This document shows, piece after piece, positions 1-8,907 of a stretch of DNA of 64,000 nt. Every line of letters begins with the position of its first letter. Within the stretch, counting starts at the first letter, position 1. The stretch spans positions 3,100,001-3,164,000 of the forward strand of contig NZ_CP138920.1 in assembly GCF_047123815.1 (NCBI RefSeq), written 5' to 3'. The DNA comes from Maricaulis sp017643475 (lineage in GTDB: Bacteria; Pseudomonadota; Alphaproteobacteria; Caulobacterales; Maricaulaceae). Under the pieces are notes generated by a model. That model was not told the origin of the DNA and did not search any database. It saw only the letters and a program-made list of their open reading frames with translations. The position numbers and the translations under genes were made by a program.

Positions 1-1950
1 ATCGATAGCGATCTGGCCATCCCCCTCGATGACGCTGTCGGCGTCCTGCGGGCTCATCTGGCGTGTGAACTTGCAATCCGGGTGATTGGAACAACCCAGG
101 AAAGCACCGAACTTGCCGAGGCGCAGGCTCAGCGTGCCTTCGTTACAGGACGGGCACAGGCGTGGATCGCTGCCGTCTTCCTTTTCCGGGAAGATGTGCG
201 GGGCCAGGGCTTCATTGAGGGCGTCCAGGACATTGGTGATGCGAAGCTCGCCAATCTCTTCGACCGCCGCCTTGAAGTGTGTCCAGAAGTCACGCAGCAG
301 CTGTTTCCAGTCCAGATCACCGGCAGAGACCTTGTCGAGCTGACCCTCCAGGTCCGCGGTAAAGTCGTATTCGACATAGCGGCTGAAGAAATTCTCTAGG
401 AAGGCAATAACCACGCGGCCCTTGTCCTCCGGGTGGAAACGGTTCTTGTCCATGCGGACATAGTCGCGGTCACGCAGCACCTGCAGCGTGGAGGCGTAGG
501 TCGACGGGCGACCAATGCCCAGCTCTTCCATGCGCTTGACGAGAGAGGCCTCGGTAAAGCGTGGCGGCGGCTGGGTGAAGTGCTGGTCTGAATAGGTCTT
601 GGCAGCGTCGGCGGCAGCGCCTTGCTCAACTTTCGGCAGGCGCGCTTCGCCTTCATCCTCTTCGTCGTCGCGGCCTTCCTGGTAAAGCGTCAGGAAGCCA
701 TCAAACATCAGCACGGAACCCGTGGCGCGCAGGCCGGTCTTGCCGTCGTCGGAGGTGACGTCGATCGTCGTGCGTTCGAAACGGGCGCTCTCCATCTGGC
801 TGGCAACGGCACGGCGCCAGATCAGCTTGTAGAGACGGGCCATGTCGCCGTCCAGGTCCATATTCTCCGGCAGGCGGGAGAAGCTGGTCGGGCGGATGGC
901 TTCGTGCGCTTCCTGGGCGTTCTTGGCCTTGGAAGAATACATGCGCGGCGAGGCCGGCACATAGAGCGAACCGTGCTGGTCGCCGATCACATCGCGCGCC
1001 TGGCTGATCGCCTCGGGCACCATGGAGACACCGTCGGTACGCATATAGGTGATCAGGCCAACCGTCTCACCGCCGATATTGACGCCTTCATAGAGTTTCT
1101 GCGCCGTCTGCATGGTGCGTGTCGCAGAGAAACCCAGCTTGCGCGCGGCTTCCTGTTGCAGGGTGGATGTCGTGAAGGGCGGCGGCGGATTGCGACGTGT
1201 CGGCTTGGCCTCGATCCCGGAAATGGAGAGGCTGGCAGAATTGATCGCCTCGACAGCGGCATTGGCAGAGGCGCGGTCCTTGATCGATAGCTTCTGGAGC
1301 TTCTTGCCGTCCAGCGTGACCAGCTTGGCGCGGAAGCTGCTGCCACAGGTCGTGATATCGGCGTCGACGGTCCAGTATTCCTCGGCCTTGAACTTCTCGA
1401 TATCCAGCTCGCGGTCACAGATCAGGCGCAGGGCGACGGACTGGACCCGGCCTGCCGAGCGCGAACCGGGCAGCTTGCGCCAGAGCACCGGCGACAGGGT
1501 GAAGCCGACGAGATAGTCCAGCGCGCGGCGGGCCAGATAGGCATTGACCAGTTCCATGTCCACGGCGCGCGGATGGCGCATGGCTTCCTGGATGGCCGGC
1601 TTGGTAATGGCGTTGAAGGCAACACGCTCGACGGTGACATTCTTCAGCACGCGGCGCTTGGTCAGCGCTTCCAGCAAATGCCAGGAAATGGCTTCGCCTT
1701 CGCGATCCGGGTCAGTCGCCAGGATGAGCTTGTCGCTTTCCTTGACCGCATCGGCGATCGCCTTGACACGTTTGGCCGACTGGCTGTCGACCTCCCAGGC
1801 CATTTCGAAATCCTCGTCCGGCTTGACCGAGCCATCCTTGGGCGGAAGGTCGCGGACATGTCCGAAACTGGCCAGTACGGTATACTGTGAGCCCAGGTAT
1901 TTATTGATGGTTTTTGCCTTGGCAGGCGATTCGACTACGACGACGTTCAT
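1..1950 (-). CDS. topA: DNA topoisomerase I, 3' end cut by window edge
   Basis: Type IA topoisomerase, which relaxes negative supercoils by cutting one strand through a 5'-phosphotyrosine link. The frame opens with ATG at 1948-1950 and runs off the left edge, so about 650 residues are present. The N-terminus MNVVVVESPAKAKTI begins the TOPRIM domain, the acidic DPDREGEA motif follows, and the catalytic tyrosine lies in ITYMRTDG at about residue 302 (E. coli Tyr319). Close to the edge, CPSC and a later GCSNHPDC form the first C4 zinc ribbon. The missing part would hold further zinc ribbons or a basic tail. It lies 105 bp downstream of the carboxypeptidase gene on the same strand. Identity is secure. 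Confidence 0.97.
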   Translation of the reverse strand, partial: MNVVVVESPAKAKTINKYLGSQYTVLASFGHVRDLPPKDGSVKPDEDFEMAWEVDSQSAKRVKAIADAVKESDKLILATDPDREGEAISWHLLEALTKRRVLKNVTVERVAFNAITKPAIQEAMRHPRAVDMELVNAYLARRALDYLVGFTLSPVLWRKLPGSRSAGRVQSVALRLICDRELDIEKFKAEEYWTVDADITTCGSSFRAKLVTLDGKKLQKLSIKDRASANAAVEAINSASLSISGIEAKPTRRNPPPPFTTSTLQQEAARKLGFSATRTMQTAQKLYEGVNIGGETVGLITYMRTDGVSMVPEAISQARDVIGDQHGSLYVPASPRMYSSKAKNAQEAHEAIRPTSFSRLPENMDLDGDMARLYKLIWRRAVASQMESARFERTTIDVTSDDGKTGLRATGSVLMFDGFLTLYQEGRDDEEDEGEARLPKVEQGAAADAAKTYSDQHFTQPPPRFTEASLVKRMEELGIGRPSTYASTLQVLRDRDYVRMDKNRFHPEDKGRVVIAFLENFFSRYVEYDFTADLEGQLDKVSAGDLDWKQLLRDFWTHFKAAVEEIGELRITNVLDALNEALAPHIFPEKEDGSDPRLCPSCNEGTLSLRLGKFGAFLGCSNHPDCKFTRQMSPQDADSVIEGDGQIAID

Positions 1951-2055
1951 CGGTGATTCCAGGCCGGATGGGAGGATTGGTTGTGTTGTGCAAGGCGCGC
2001 GAAAGTGTGCGAGCGATCCGGCGCTGTCAACTCAGCAGGACTGAACAATGTGTGT

Positions 2056-3336
2056 CTAACGACCCGGAGCGACCGCGAAACAGGCCTGGTCGAACCGGCC
2101 GAAATCACTGCACGCCTGGCGCGCTTCCTCGGCGCTGAGCGCCTCGAAACGGGCGCGCCAAAGCTGATTGCCATTTACATCAACTGACCGGGCAGCGTGC
2201 TGGGCGTTATCAAGTGCTGGAGAAAGCGCGGCAACCTGGGCGAGGCGTTCACGTGCCTGGTCAGCCGAACGATAGGCGCCGACCTGGACAGACCAGATAT
2301 TCGCCGGATCCCGGGAGGAGCGTTCGGCGGCGGGAGCGGCGAGGGGGCTGGTCATCTCGTCTTCGTCAGCGAGAACGACACGCAGCGGCGGTGCAGACTG
2401 TGCCGATCCCATTTCCGTGGGGGCAGCGACCCCGAGTTCGGCGAACTCGCGGGCAATGATGGCCTGTTCGCGCACCGGGTTGAGGCGCGGAATGGTCAGC
2501 CCGGCAAACAAGCGGCTGTCCTGACGCTGTTCCAGCGTGTTGAAGGCCGCTTCCAGCAATTCCTCGGCATGGGCATCCCGAGCAGCGGCGGTCGGGCCGC
2601 CCATGATCACGGCGATAAGACGGTTCTCACCCCGCTCGGCGGACACAACGACATTGAAACCCGACGCACGGATATATCCTGTCTTGAGGCCGTCCACACC
2701 ATTGACGCGACCGACCAGCGTATTGTGATTGCGGTAGGTGCGACCGCCATAGGTGAACTCGGTCGTGTCGAAAAAGTCGAAATACTGGGGGAAATCCCGA
2801 TGCAGGGCGACAGCCAGACGGGCCATGTCCTGAGCAGTCGTGGTCTGGCGCGAATTGGGCAGGCCGGACGCGTTGCGGAAGGTGGTGTTCTCCAGTCCCA
2901 GAGCCCGGGCGCGCACGGTCATTTCGTCCGCGAAGGCACGTTCGCCTCCGCTGATGCGTTCGCCGACTGCGACCGCAACGTCGTTGGCGCTTTTCACCAC
3001 CAGGGCGAGAATCGCGTCCTCGACACGTATTGTATCGCCGGAGCGCAGACCTAGGCCGGAGGGCGGGGCGCTGGCGGCGTTGGCAGAAACGCGGATCTGA
3101 TCTTCCAGCCCAATCTCGCCGATATCGATCGCCTCGAACAGCATATAGAGCGTCATCATCTTGGTCAGCGAAGCGGGGTAGCGCTGTGCCTCCGACCGTC
3201 TCGAGTGCAGGACTACACCGGTATTCTGGTCGACCACAAAAGCCGCATAACGTTGATTATTGGCGCTGGCAGAGGGCGCGAGCGCGAAACTCAAGGCCAG
3301 GAGGAGGGCCAGAAAGGGGGCGTGCAGACGTCTCAT
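2056..3336 (-). CDS. D-alanyl-D-alanine carboxypeptidase with C-terminal SPOR domain
   Basis: Serine-type D,D-carboxypeptidase of the DacA/PBP5-6 family (peptidase S11), which trims the terminal D-Ala from peptidoglycan stem peptides in the periplasm. Of 426 residues, 1-25 form a signal peptide ending in ASA. The active-site triad is visible: SLTK with Ser56 and Lys59, SAND (SxN) near residue 115, and KTGYI (KTG) near 220. The last ~75 residues (from about NIWSVQVGAYRSADQAR) look like a SPOR domain, which binds denuded glycan strands at the division site, so a septal role is likely. This S11-SPOR fusion is common in alphaproteobacteria. Start is ATG with the signal peptide immediately behind it. 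Confidence 0.93.
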   Translation of the reverse strand: MRRLHAPFLALLLALSFALAPSASANNQRYAAFVVDQNTGVVLHSRRSEAQRYPASLTKMMTLYMLFEAIDIGEIGLEDQIRVSANAASAPPSGLGLRSGDTIRVEDAILALVVKSANDVAVAVGERISGGERAFADEMTVRARALGLENTTFRNASGLPNSRQTTTAQDMARLAVALHRDFPQYFDFFDTTEFTYGGRTYRNHNTLVGRVNGVDGLKTGYIRASGFNVVVSAERGENRLIAVIMGGPTAAARDAHAEELLEAAFNTLEQRQDSRLFAGLTIPRLNPVREQAIIAREFAELGVAAPTEMGSAQSAPPLRVVLADEDEMTSPLAAPAAERSSRDPANIWSVQVGAYRSADQARERLAQVAALSPALDNAQHAARSVDVNGNQLWRARFEALSAEEARQACSDFGRFDQACFAVAPGR

Positions 3337-3430
3337 GCGCGAGAGGGTGCGACGCCCACCGTTTCCATCGGGTTAAGTATAAGCGCGCAATTCGACGGGC
3401 TCGGCTTGTCAGCTACGTGAAAGTCCGAAA

Positions 3431-3447
3431 TTTGTGCAGTGCACAAA
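3431..3447. promoter_or_regulatory. 17-bp perfect palindrome upstream of phasin, candidate PhaR operator
   Basis: TTTGTGCA-G-TGCACAAA is perfectly symmetric and lies about 85 bp before the phasin start. Its core TGCnnnGCA fits what I know of PhaR operators in front of phasin genes (TGC-rich half sites). Several further TGC/GCG triplets follow up to 3510. That this is the PhaR site is inference; the palindrome itself is read directly. Confidence 0.5.
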
Positions 3448-3529
3448 ATTCGCTTGACGCGCGTGCTGCGAGTGCGTAGTAATGCTGCGACTGCGAAGTG
3501 CGGTCGCTGACTCTGAAGTGTGTTGAGCC

Positions 3530-4180
3530 ATGACTGACGTAACCGAGAAATCTCCGGCGCCGGCCAAAACCAAGGCTGAAGCCAAGCCGAAGACGCCTGC
3601 AAAGGTGTCGGCCAAGAAACCGGCGACGAAAAGCGCTCGCAAGACCACGGCGACCAAGAAGACGGCTGCCAAGGCAGCGCCGAAGAAAACCGCCGCCAAG
3701 CCGAAAACCGTTAAATCTGTTGCAGCGAAGCCCGCTGCGCCCGAGATCAAAGTTGGAAACCCGATGAACCAGACGATCGAAACCATGACCTCCGCAAGCA
3801 ATGAAGCTCTCAAAGAGGGTTTCGAGAAGACCATCTCTGTGGTGAATGACGCTTCTGCCTTCCACAAGGAAACGATGGATGCAGTCATCGAGACCGCGAC
3901 TGTTGCCGGTAAGGGCATCGAGACGGTCAATGCGAACGCCGTTGCTTATGCCAAGTCCGCTATGGAAGAGGGCGTTGCGGTGACCAAGGCTGTTGCTTCC
4001 GCGAAGTCCGTCCAGGAAATCTTCGAGATCCAGTCCGAGTACGCCAAGTCCTCCATGGACAGCTACCTGTCTGAAATGAACAAGACGTCCGAGCTCTTCG
4101 CCGACCTGTTCAAGACCTCTTTCAAGCCGCTGAACGATCGCGTTTCTGCAGCTGTCGACCTGGCGCAATCCCAGCGCTAA
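3530..4180 (+). CDS. Phasin family protein with long Lys/Ala/Pro-rich N-terminal tail
   Basis: Granule-associated phasin (Phasin_2 family), which coats polyhydroxyalkanoate granules. Of 216 residues, about 1-72 are a low-complexity Lys/Ala/Pro/Thr tail resembling histone H1 or PhaF-type DNA-binding tails. Residues about 78-216 form the amphipathic helical phasin domain (NPMNQTIETMTSASNEALKE, then EEGVAVTKAVASAKSVQEI). In known PhaF-like proteins such a tail tethers granules to the nucleoid, but there it is C-terminal; here it is N-terminal. It is monocistronic, with a strong terminator 30 bp after the stop and a palindromic candidate operator upstream. Phasin assignment is firm; DNA binding is inferred. 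Confidence 0.9.
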   Translation: MTDVTEKSPAPAKTKAEAKPKTPAKVSAKKPATKSARKTTATKKTAAKAAPKKTAAKPKTVKSVAAKPAAPEIKVGNPMNQTIETMTSASNEALKEGFEKTISVVNDASAFHKETMDAVIETATVAGKGIETVNANAVAYAKSAMEEGVAVTKAVASAKSVQEIFEIQSEYAKSSMDSYLSEMNKTSELFADLFKTSFKPLNDRVSAAVDLAQSQR

Positions 4181-4209
4181 GCGACTCCACAGATTTTTCC
4201 TCCCCGACT

Positions 4210-4240
4210 GGGCCCGGTTTTCGCCGGGCCCTTCTTTTTT
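4210..4240 (+). terminator. Rho-independent terminator after phasin
   Basis: An 8-bp perfect GC stem (GGGCCCGG / CCGGGCCC) with loop TTTTCG is followed by TTCTTTTTT. It lies 29 bp behind the phasin stop. Confidence 0.9.
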
Positions 4241-4256
4241 CTGCACGCGTTCCGCA

Positions 4257-4293
4257 TGCAGGAATTTTTCGTGTCTGCAGTGAAATTCCTGCA
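4257..4293. promoter_or_regulatory. 11-bp inverted repeat in the clpS upstream region
   Basis: TGCAGGAATTT (4257-4267) and AAATTCCTGCA (4283-4293) are perfect reverse complements separated by 15 bp. CTGCAG also occurs at 4275-4280 and 4289-4294. It lies about 125 bp before clpS and after the phasin terminator, so it is either an operator or a leader hairpin. No known factor can be assigned from sequence alone. Confidence 0.45.
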
Positions 4294-4416
4294 GTCCGCT
4301 CGACTCCGTGTTATCGTTTGTGATGGACGGAGTGCACAGCGCACCTTTCCGGTCGCGCTGCCCCTCCCTATCTGTCAGTTGAACGACCCGATACTGTTCA
4401 AAAGAACGATTATAAT

Positions 4417-4746
4417 ATGACCGAACGAAATCACGAAGATAACGGCGTTGAAGAAGAAACCGGCATTGCCACGAAGACACGGCCGGCGACAAAGAAACCT
4501 TCGCTTTACCGTGTTCTGCTACTCAATGATGACTACACGCCCATGGAGTTCGTCGTTGAGATCCTCGTCGGGATCTTTCGGAAAACTCCCGAAGATGCCG
4601 CCAGGATAATGCTTCATGTTCATCAGAACGGTGTCGGTATGTGTGGTGTGTACACGTACGAGGTTGCCGAAACAAAGGTAGCCCAGGTCTTGGACGCTGC
4701 ACGGCGTGGACAACATCCGCTCCAGTGCACGATGGAAAAGGAATAG
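4417..4746 (+). CDS. clpS: ClpS, adaptor of the ClpAP protease
   Basis: Small adaptor (109 aa) that binds N-degron substrates and delivers them to ClpA. After a divergent ~30-residue N-terminal extension comes the conserved core: YRVLLLNDDYTPMEFVV, then the helix with HVHQNGVG, and the C-terminal YTYEVAETKVAQV. The NDDYTPMEF loop and the following Met/Asp residues form the N-end residue pocket. It is directly followed by clpA, whose start lies 4 bp after the clpS stop. Length and motifs are typical. Confidence 0.96.
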   Translation: MTERNHEDNGVEEETGIATKTRPATKKPSLYRVLLLNDDYTPMEFVVEILVGIFRKTPEDAARIMLHVHQNGVGMCGVYTYEVAETKVAQVLDAARRGQHPLQCTMEKE

Positions 4747-4750
4747 AGTG

Positions 4751-7060
4751 GTGCCATCTTTCTCTGCCGACTTGGAAGACTCCCTGCACCGCGCTTTGGG
4801 TTATGCCAATGAGCGTGGGCATGAATTTGCAACGCTGGAGCATCTCCTTCTCGCCCTCGTGGACGACCAGGACGCTAGCTCCGTAATGAAAGCGTGTGAC
4901 GTGGATCTCGATGAGCTCCGTGCCACGCTGGTAGAATATATCGACAATGAGCTCGGTGAGCTGGTTGTGGACGATGAAGAGGACGCGAAACCGACGGCCG
5001 GTTTCCAGCGCGTGATCCAGCGCGCCGTCATTCACGTTCAAAATGCCGGCCGCGAAGAGGTCACCGGCGCTAATGTTCTGGTTGCCCTGTTTGCCGAGCG
5101 TGAAAGCCACGCGGCTTACTTCCTCGCCGAGCGCGACATGACGCGCTACGACGCGGTGAACTTCATCTCCCACGGCATCGGCCGCAAGGCGAGCGCGGCC
5201 GAACCGCGCGCCGTCCGCGGTACCGAGGAGCCGGAAGAGAAGCAGAAGGATGGTGATGCGCTGACCGCCTACACCGTCAATCTGAACGAGAAGGCCAAGG
5301 CCGGTGGCGTTGATCCGCTGATCGGTCGTGACAGCGAAGTCGAGCGCTGCATCCAGGTTCTGTGTCGCCGCCGCAAGAACAATCCGCTTCTGGTCGGTGA
5401 TCCCGGTGTTGGCAAGACCGCCATCGCCGAAGGCATCGCCCGCAAGATCATCGAGAACGAGGTTCCCGAGGTTCTGGCCACGGCGACGATCTACTCGCTC
5501 GACATGGGCTCACTGCTGGCCGGTACGCGCTATCGCGGTGATTTCGAGGAGCGTGTGAAACAGGTCGTCAAGGAGCTGGAGCAAAAGGACAATGCCGTCC
5601 TCTTCATCGACGAGATCCACACTGTCATCGGTGCGGGTGCGACCTCGGGCGGTGCGATGGATGCGTCCAACCTGCTCAAGCCGGCCCTGCAGTCCGGTGA
5701 GCTGCGCTGCATGGGATCCACGACCTACAAGGAATATCGCCAGCACTTCGAGAAGGATCGTGCCCTGGCGCGTCGCTTCCAGAAGATCGATGTTGTCGAG
5801 CCGTCCGTCCCCGATGCGATCAAGATCCTGCAAGGTCTGAAATCCTATTTCGAGGACTTCCACGATGTGCGTTTCACCAATGATGCGCTGAAATCCGCAG
5901 TCGAGCTGTCGGCCCGCTATATGGGTGATCGCAAACTTCCTGACAAAGCCATCGATGTGATCGACGAAGCGGGTGCCCAGATGCGTCTGATGCCGGCGTC
6001 CAAGCGCAAGAAGACGATTGGCGTCAAGGATGTCGAGGCTGTCGTTGCGACCATGGCCCGCATTCCTCCGAAGTCCGTCTCCAAGGATGACGAGACCCAG
6101 CTGAAACAGCTGGACACGGATCTCAAGCGCGTGGTCTTCGGCCAGGACGAGGCAATTGCCAAACTGTCCACCGCGATCAAGCTGTCCCGTGCAGGACTGC
6201 GGGAGCCGAACAAGCCGATTGGTTCCTATCTCTTCTCCGGCCCGACGGGCGTGGGCAAGACCGAGGTCACCAAACAGCTGGCTGATATCATGGGTGTCGA
6301 GCTGCAACGTTTCGACATGTCCGAATACATGGAGCGCCATGCCGTATCGCGTCTGATCGGTGCGCCTCCGGGATATGTCGGTTTCGACCAAGGCGGTCTG
6401 TTGACCGATGCCATCGACCAGCATCCGCACTGCGTCCTGTTGCTCGACGAGATCGAGAAGGCGCACCCGGACCTGTTCAACATCCTTCTGCAGGTGATGG
6501 ACAATGGCACGCTGACTGACAGCAATGGCAAGAAGGTCGATTTCCGCAATGTCATAGTCGTGATGACCACCAATGCCGGTGCTGCGGACGCCCAGAAGGA
6601 AGCCATCGGTTTTGGCCGTGGCAAGAAGCTGGACGAGGCCGACCAGGCTGTCGAACGCCTGTTCACGCCGGAATTCCGCAATCGTCTGGACGCGATTATT
6701 CCGTTCGCACCGCTCAGCCCTGAGCATATCTCCCGCGTGGTCGAGAAATTCGTCCTGCAGCTGGAGGCTCAGCTGATCGACCGGGGTGTGACCTTCGAGC
6801 TGACGCCGGATGCCACGGCCTGGATCGCCGAGCGCGGTTATGACAGTCGTTATGGCGCCCGTCCGCTGGGTCGGGTCATCCAGGAGCACATCAAGAAGCC
6901 GCTGGCGGACCAGATCCTGTTTGGCGAGCTCAAGAAGGGCGGCTTGGTCAAGGTCAATGTTGACGATGCAGATCCAGAACGCCTGGACTTCCACATCACA
7001 CCGGGCGACCGGCTGTTGCCGCGCAACAAGAAGACCAAGGACAAGGCCGAGAAGGCCTGA
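4751..7060 (+). CDS. clpA: ClpA, AAA+ unfoldase of ClpAP
   Basis: ATP-dependent unfoldase (769 aa; E. coli 758) that threads substrates into ClpP. Order: Clp N-domain repeats (about 1-145), first AAA+ module with Walker A GDPGVGKT at about 216-223 and DEIH Walker B, second AAA+ module with GPTGVGKT starting about 497, then the D2-small domain. I chose GTG at 4751 because family members begin (M)PSFSxxLE and AAGGA lies 8 bp upstream. GTG at 4748 or an ATG inside clpS (4706) are possible but would add non-conserved residues. Forms an operon with clpS. Confidence 0.96.
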   Translation: MPSFSADLEDSLHRALGYANERGHEFATLEHLLLALVDDQDASSVMKACDVDLDELRATLVEYIDNELGELVVDDEEDAKPTAGFQRVIQRAVIHVQNAGREEVTGANVLVALFAERESHAAYFLAERDMTRYDAVNFISHGIGRKASAAEPRAVRGTEEPEEKQKDGDALTAYTVNLNEKAKAGGVDPLIGRDSEVERCIQVLCRRRKNNPLLVGDPGVGKTAIAEGIARKIIENEVPEVLATATIYSLDMGSLLAGTRYRGDFEERVKQVVKELEQKDNAVLFIDEIHTVIGAGATSGGAMDASNLLKPALQSGELRCMGSTTYKEYRQHFEKDRALARRFQKIDVVEPSVPDAIKILQGLKSYFEDFHDVRFTNDALKSAVELSARYMGDRKLPDKAIDVIDEAGAQMRLMPASKRKKTIGVKDVEAVVATMARIPPKSVSKDDETQLKQLDTDLKRVVFGQDEAIAKLSTAIKLSRAGLREPNKPIGSYLFSGPTGVGKTEVTKQLADIMGVELQRFDMSEYMERHAVSRLIGAPPGYVGFDQGGLLTDAIDQHPHCVLLLDEIEKAHPDLFNILLQVMDNGTLTDSNGKKVDFRNVIVVMTTNAGAADAQKEAIGFGRGKKLDEADQAVERLFTPEFRNRLDAIIPFAPLSPEHISRVVEKFVLQLEAQLIDRGVTFELTPDATAWIAERGYDSRYGARPLGRVIQEHIKKPLADQILFGELKKGGLVKVNVDDADPERLDFHITPGDRLLPRNKKTKDKAEKA

Positions 7061-7085
7061 TCCACGGACTGAAGCTGAATATGGA

Positions 7086-7116
7086 AACGGCGCCTCTAAC
7101 GGGCGCCGTTTTCTTT
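7086..7116. terminator. Terminator shared by clpA and the convergent regulator gene
   Basis: AACGGCGCC (7086-7094) pairs with GGCGCCGTT (7102-7110), followed by TTCTTTT on the + strand. The stop codon of the opposite-strand regulator lies in its loop (7096-7098), so the hairpin serves the + strand and overlaps the convergent gene's end. Confidence 0.85.
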
Positions 7117-7554
7117 TGCCGGGGTTCGAGATGTTCGCCGCTGGAACAGGATCAAGGCCAGTTGAAGGAAGAGCACGCCGGCCCAGATCATACCGACACC
7201 CCATCCCAGTCGTGGGGTGACGTCGAGCTGGTAGGTCACAAACGCGATCACCGTCATGACGCCGGCAAAGACCATGGTGTGCCAGAACAGGCGTTCGAAT
7301 TCCCGGGGGATCAGGCCCCGGGCCATGTCCGGATGGCTGAGAGGATCGGGCATGTTTTTTCTCCGGGTTTGTTTCAGGTGGTGCTGAAACTCGCCGGCAG
7401 AGAGCGCGAAACTGGTCGCCAAGGCCTTGATTGCTTCCAGGCTGGGCGTGTGACCTTTTTCGATACGCTGGATCGTACGCACGCTGAGATCACTGATCTC
7501 GGCAAGCTCGGCCTGTGACCAGCCGCGTTCCAGACGCAAGGATTTCAATCCCAT
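7096..7554 (-). CDS. Xre-type HTH regulator with two C-terminal membrane segments
   Basis: Predicted membrane-attached transcription regulator of 152 residues. Residues about 1-60 form an Xre/HTH_3 domain (LRLERGWSQAELAEISDLSV, then TIQRIEKG). The C-terminal part has two hydrophobic stretches (HTMVFAGVMTVIAFVTYQL and MIWAGVLFLQLALIL) around a short loop, the arrangement called 2TM. I chose ATG at 7554 because family proteins begin right before LRLERGW and GGAG sits 6 bp upstream; a GTG at 7566 with its own AGGAG is an alternative. It is divergent from the AraC-type gene, and the 14-bp palindrome between them may be an operator. Target genes are unknown. Confidence 0.85.
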   Translation of the reverse strand: MGLKSLRLERGWSQAELAEISDLSVRTIQRIEKGHTPSLEAIKALATSFALSAGEFQHHLKQTRRKNMPDPLSHPDMARGLIPREFERLFWHTMVFAGVMTVIAFVTYQLDVTPRLGWGVGMIWAGVLFLQLALILFQRRTSRTPAKENGAR

Positions 7555-7628
7555 AATCAGCTCCACATTGGTCTCCTCAAGTGAGTTTCGACCGGGGTAA
7601 CTTGCCGTGTTCCGGTCAAACCTAACAC

Positions 7629-7642
7629 GTCACCAAGGTGAC
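7629..7642. promoter_or_regulatory. GTCACC-AA-GGTGAC palindrome in divergent promoter region
   Basis: A perfect 6+6 bp inverted repeat with a 2-bp spacer lies between the divergently transcribed Xre-type and AraC-type genes. A second pair, GACCGG (7590-7595) and CCGGTC (7612-7617), lies next to it. An operator for the Xre-type regulator is plausible but unproven. Confidence 0.35.
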
Positions 7643-7749
7643 AGCATGTGATCTTGTACATTTTCCAGAGCGGGGTTTGGATCTACAACATCTGACTCGG
7701 CAGTCAGGGGGTCGACATCGAATTCTCAATCGCGAATTTTTTTGGCGTG

Positions 7750-8808
7750 ATGTCGATCTTGATCGGCTTTGTCTGCCTGTTGTTGAGCGGATTTCTGTTC
7801 GCCCTGCCATCACCCCGCAAGCAGCCCAACCTGTTTCTCGCCGGCTTTTTGGCGCTTACCGCGATTGAACTGACAGTCTGGCTGTGGGGGGCGAGCGATT
7901 ACATCTGGACCTGGCAGAGCACGATTTGGCTCGCGCTCGGCAAGCTGCAGATGCCGGTATTTTTCTTCTTTTTTGTCGCGTCCTGCTATTCAGATTTTCG
8001 CTTGCGGATGATCGATCTGGTCCATGGGATACCTTTCGCGCTCACGCTTCTGGTCAACTGGCCAGGCCTGGGCAGTTTCGGTTTTCTCGGTGACCTTCTC
8101 GCGCCGGGCGGACGCGTCTCGTGGATCACGAGCCAGCTGATCTATTTTGGTTACCTGACCGCCATTCTGCTTCTTCTGTGGCGTTTCCGAAGGCGATTTC
8201 AGCAGCAGCACTCCGGAGCCCGATCTGAGGTCCTGTTGTGGCTAACCCAACTGGCTGCGGCTTCATTGTTTGCCCGCCTGGTGATCCTGAGCCGTGACCT
8301 GCTGGCCGATACAGTGGCAGGCTGGGCGGTGCCGTCCCTGCAGATCTTTGGTGCACTTTTGGCGCTCGGCATAACCAGTTGGATCGCGTTAAAATCCCTG
8401 CTGCAACCTCATCTGTTCCGTGATGTGGACCGGCGTCTCCTTCGGCTGCCGATAGCGGGTCAGCCTGTGGGATCATTTCAGCTCGAAAGTTTGCGGGTCC
8501 GCGTTGAAAGCGAGCAAGTTTATCTCGACCCAGATCTGAATCTTGAGCGTCTGGCTTTTCTGGTCGCCATGACACCGCGTGAGGTTTCGGAACTGTTGAA
8601 TCAGAGTGCTGGCATGCATTTCTTTGACTTTATCAACGGATACCGCGTCCGCCACGCTCAAGACCTGCTCGAACGATATCCGCAGCATACGATCTTGCAG
8701 ATCCTGACCGACAGTGGGTTCAACTCCAAATCCTCCTTCAACACCGCATTCAAGAAACAGACGGGGATGACACCCAGCGCCTATCGGTCGAAACTGACAT
8801 CTCGATGA
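7750..8808 (+). CDS. AraC-family regulator with N-terminal multi-pass membrane domain
   Basis: Membrane-embedded transcription regulator of about 352 residues. Residues 1-220 contain about seven hydrophobic segments (SILIGFVCLLLSGFLFAL, PVFFFFFVASCY and others). The last ~100 residues form an AraC HTH pair: LNLERLAFLVAMTPREVSELLN for the first helix-turn-helix and ILQILTDSGFNSKSSFNTAF for the second, followed by the usual KQTGMTPSAYR. The N-domain probably senses a signal in or across the membrane. It lies 99 bp before a serine hydrolase gene on the same strand, a likely target. The start is uncertain: GTG at 7747 is adjacent and neither has a clear ribosome site. Confidence 0.88.
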   Translation: MSILIGFVCLLLSGFLFALPSPRKQPNLFLAGFLALTAIELTVWLWGASDYIWTWQSTIWLALGKLQMPVFFFFFVASCYSDFRLRMIDLVHGIPFALTLLVNWPGLGSFGFLGDLLAPGGRVSWITSQLIYFGYLTAILLLLWRFRRRFQQQHSGARSEVLLWLTQLAAASLFARLVILSRDLLADTVAGWAVPSLQIFGALLALGITSWIALKSLLQPHLFRDVDRRLLRLPIAGQPVGSFQLESLRVRVESEQVYLDPDLNLERLAFLVAMTPREVSELLNQSAGMHFFDFINGYRVRHAQDLLERYPQHTILQILTDSGFNSKSSFNTAFKKQTGMTPSAYRSKLTSR

Positions 8809-8907
8809 GCGTACGGGCGAAAAGTCGGACGTTCGATTTCCTGTATTCGGTCGCTCGGACCCGAGAAAACACTCACACCTGTCGCGTCTTCAACGAGGTG
8901 TGACATC

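Noticed and set aside
3413..4492. 359-codon frame on the minus strand across the phasin gene and terminator
   Set aside because: It runs through a strong terminator and promoter elements, is low-complexity Arg/Leu/Gly in translation, and is explained by the phasin codons.
5510..7204. 564-codon open frame on the minus strand opposite clpA
   Set aside because: It mirrors the codon pattern of clpA, has no recognisable domain and would antisense an essential, well-conserved gene; a GC-rich shadow frame.
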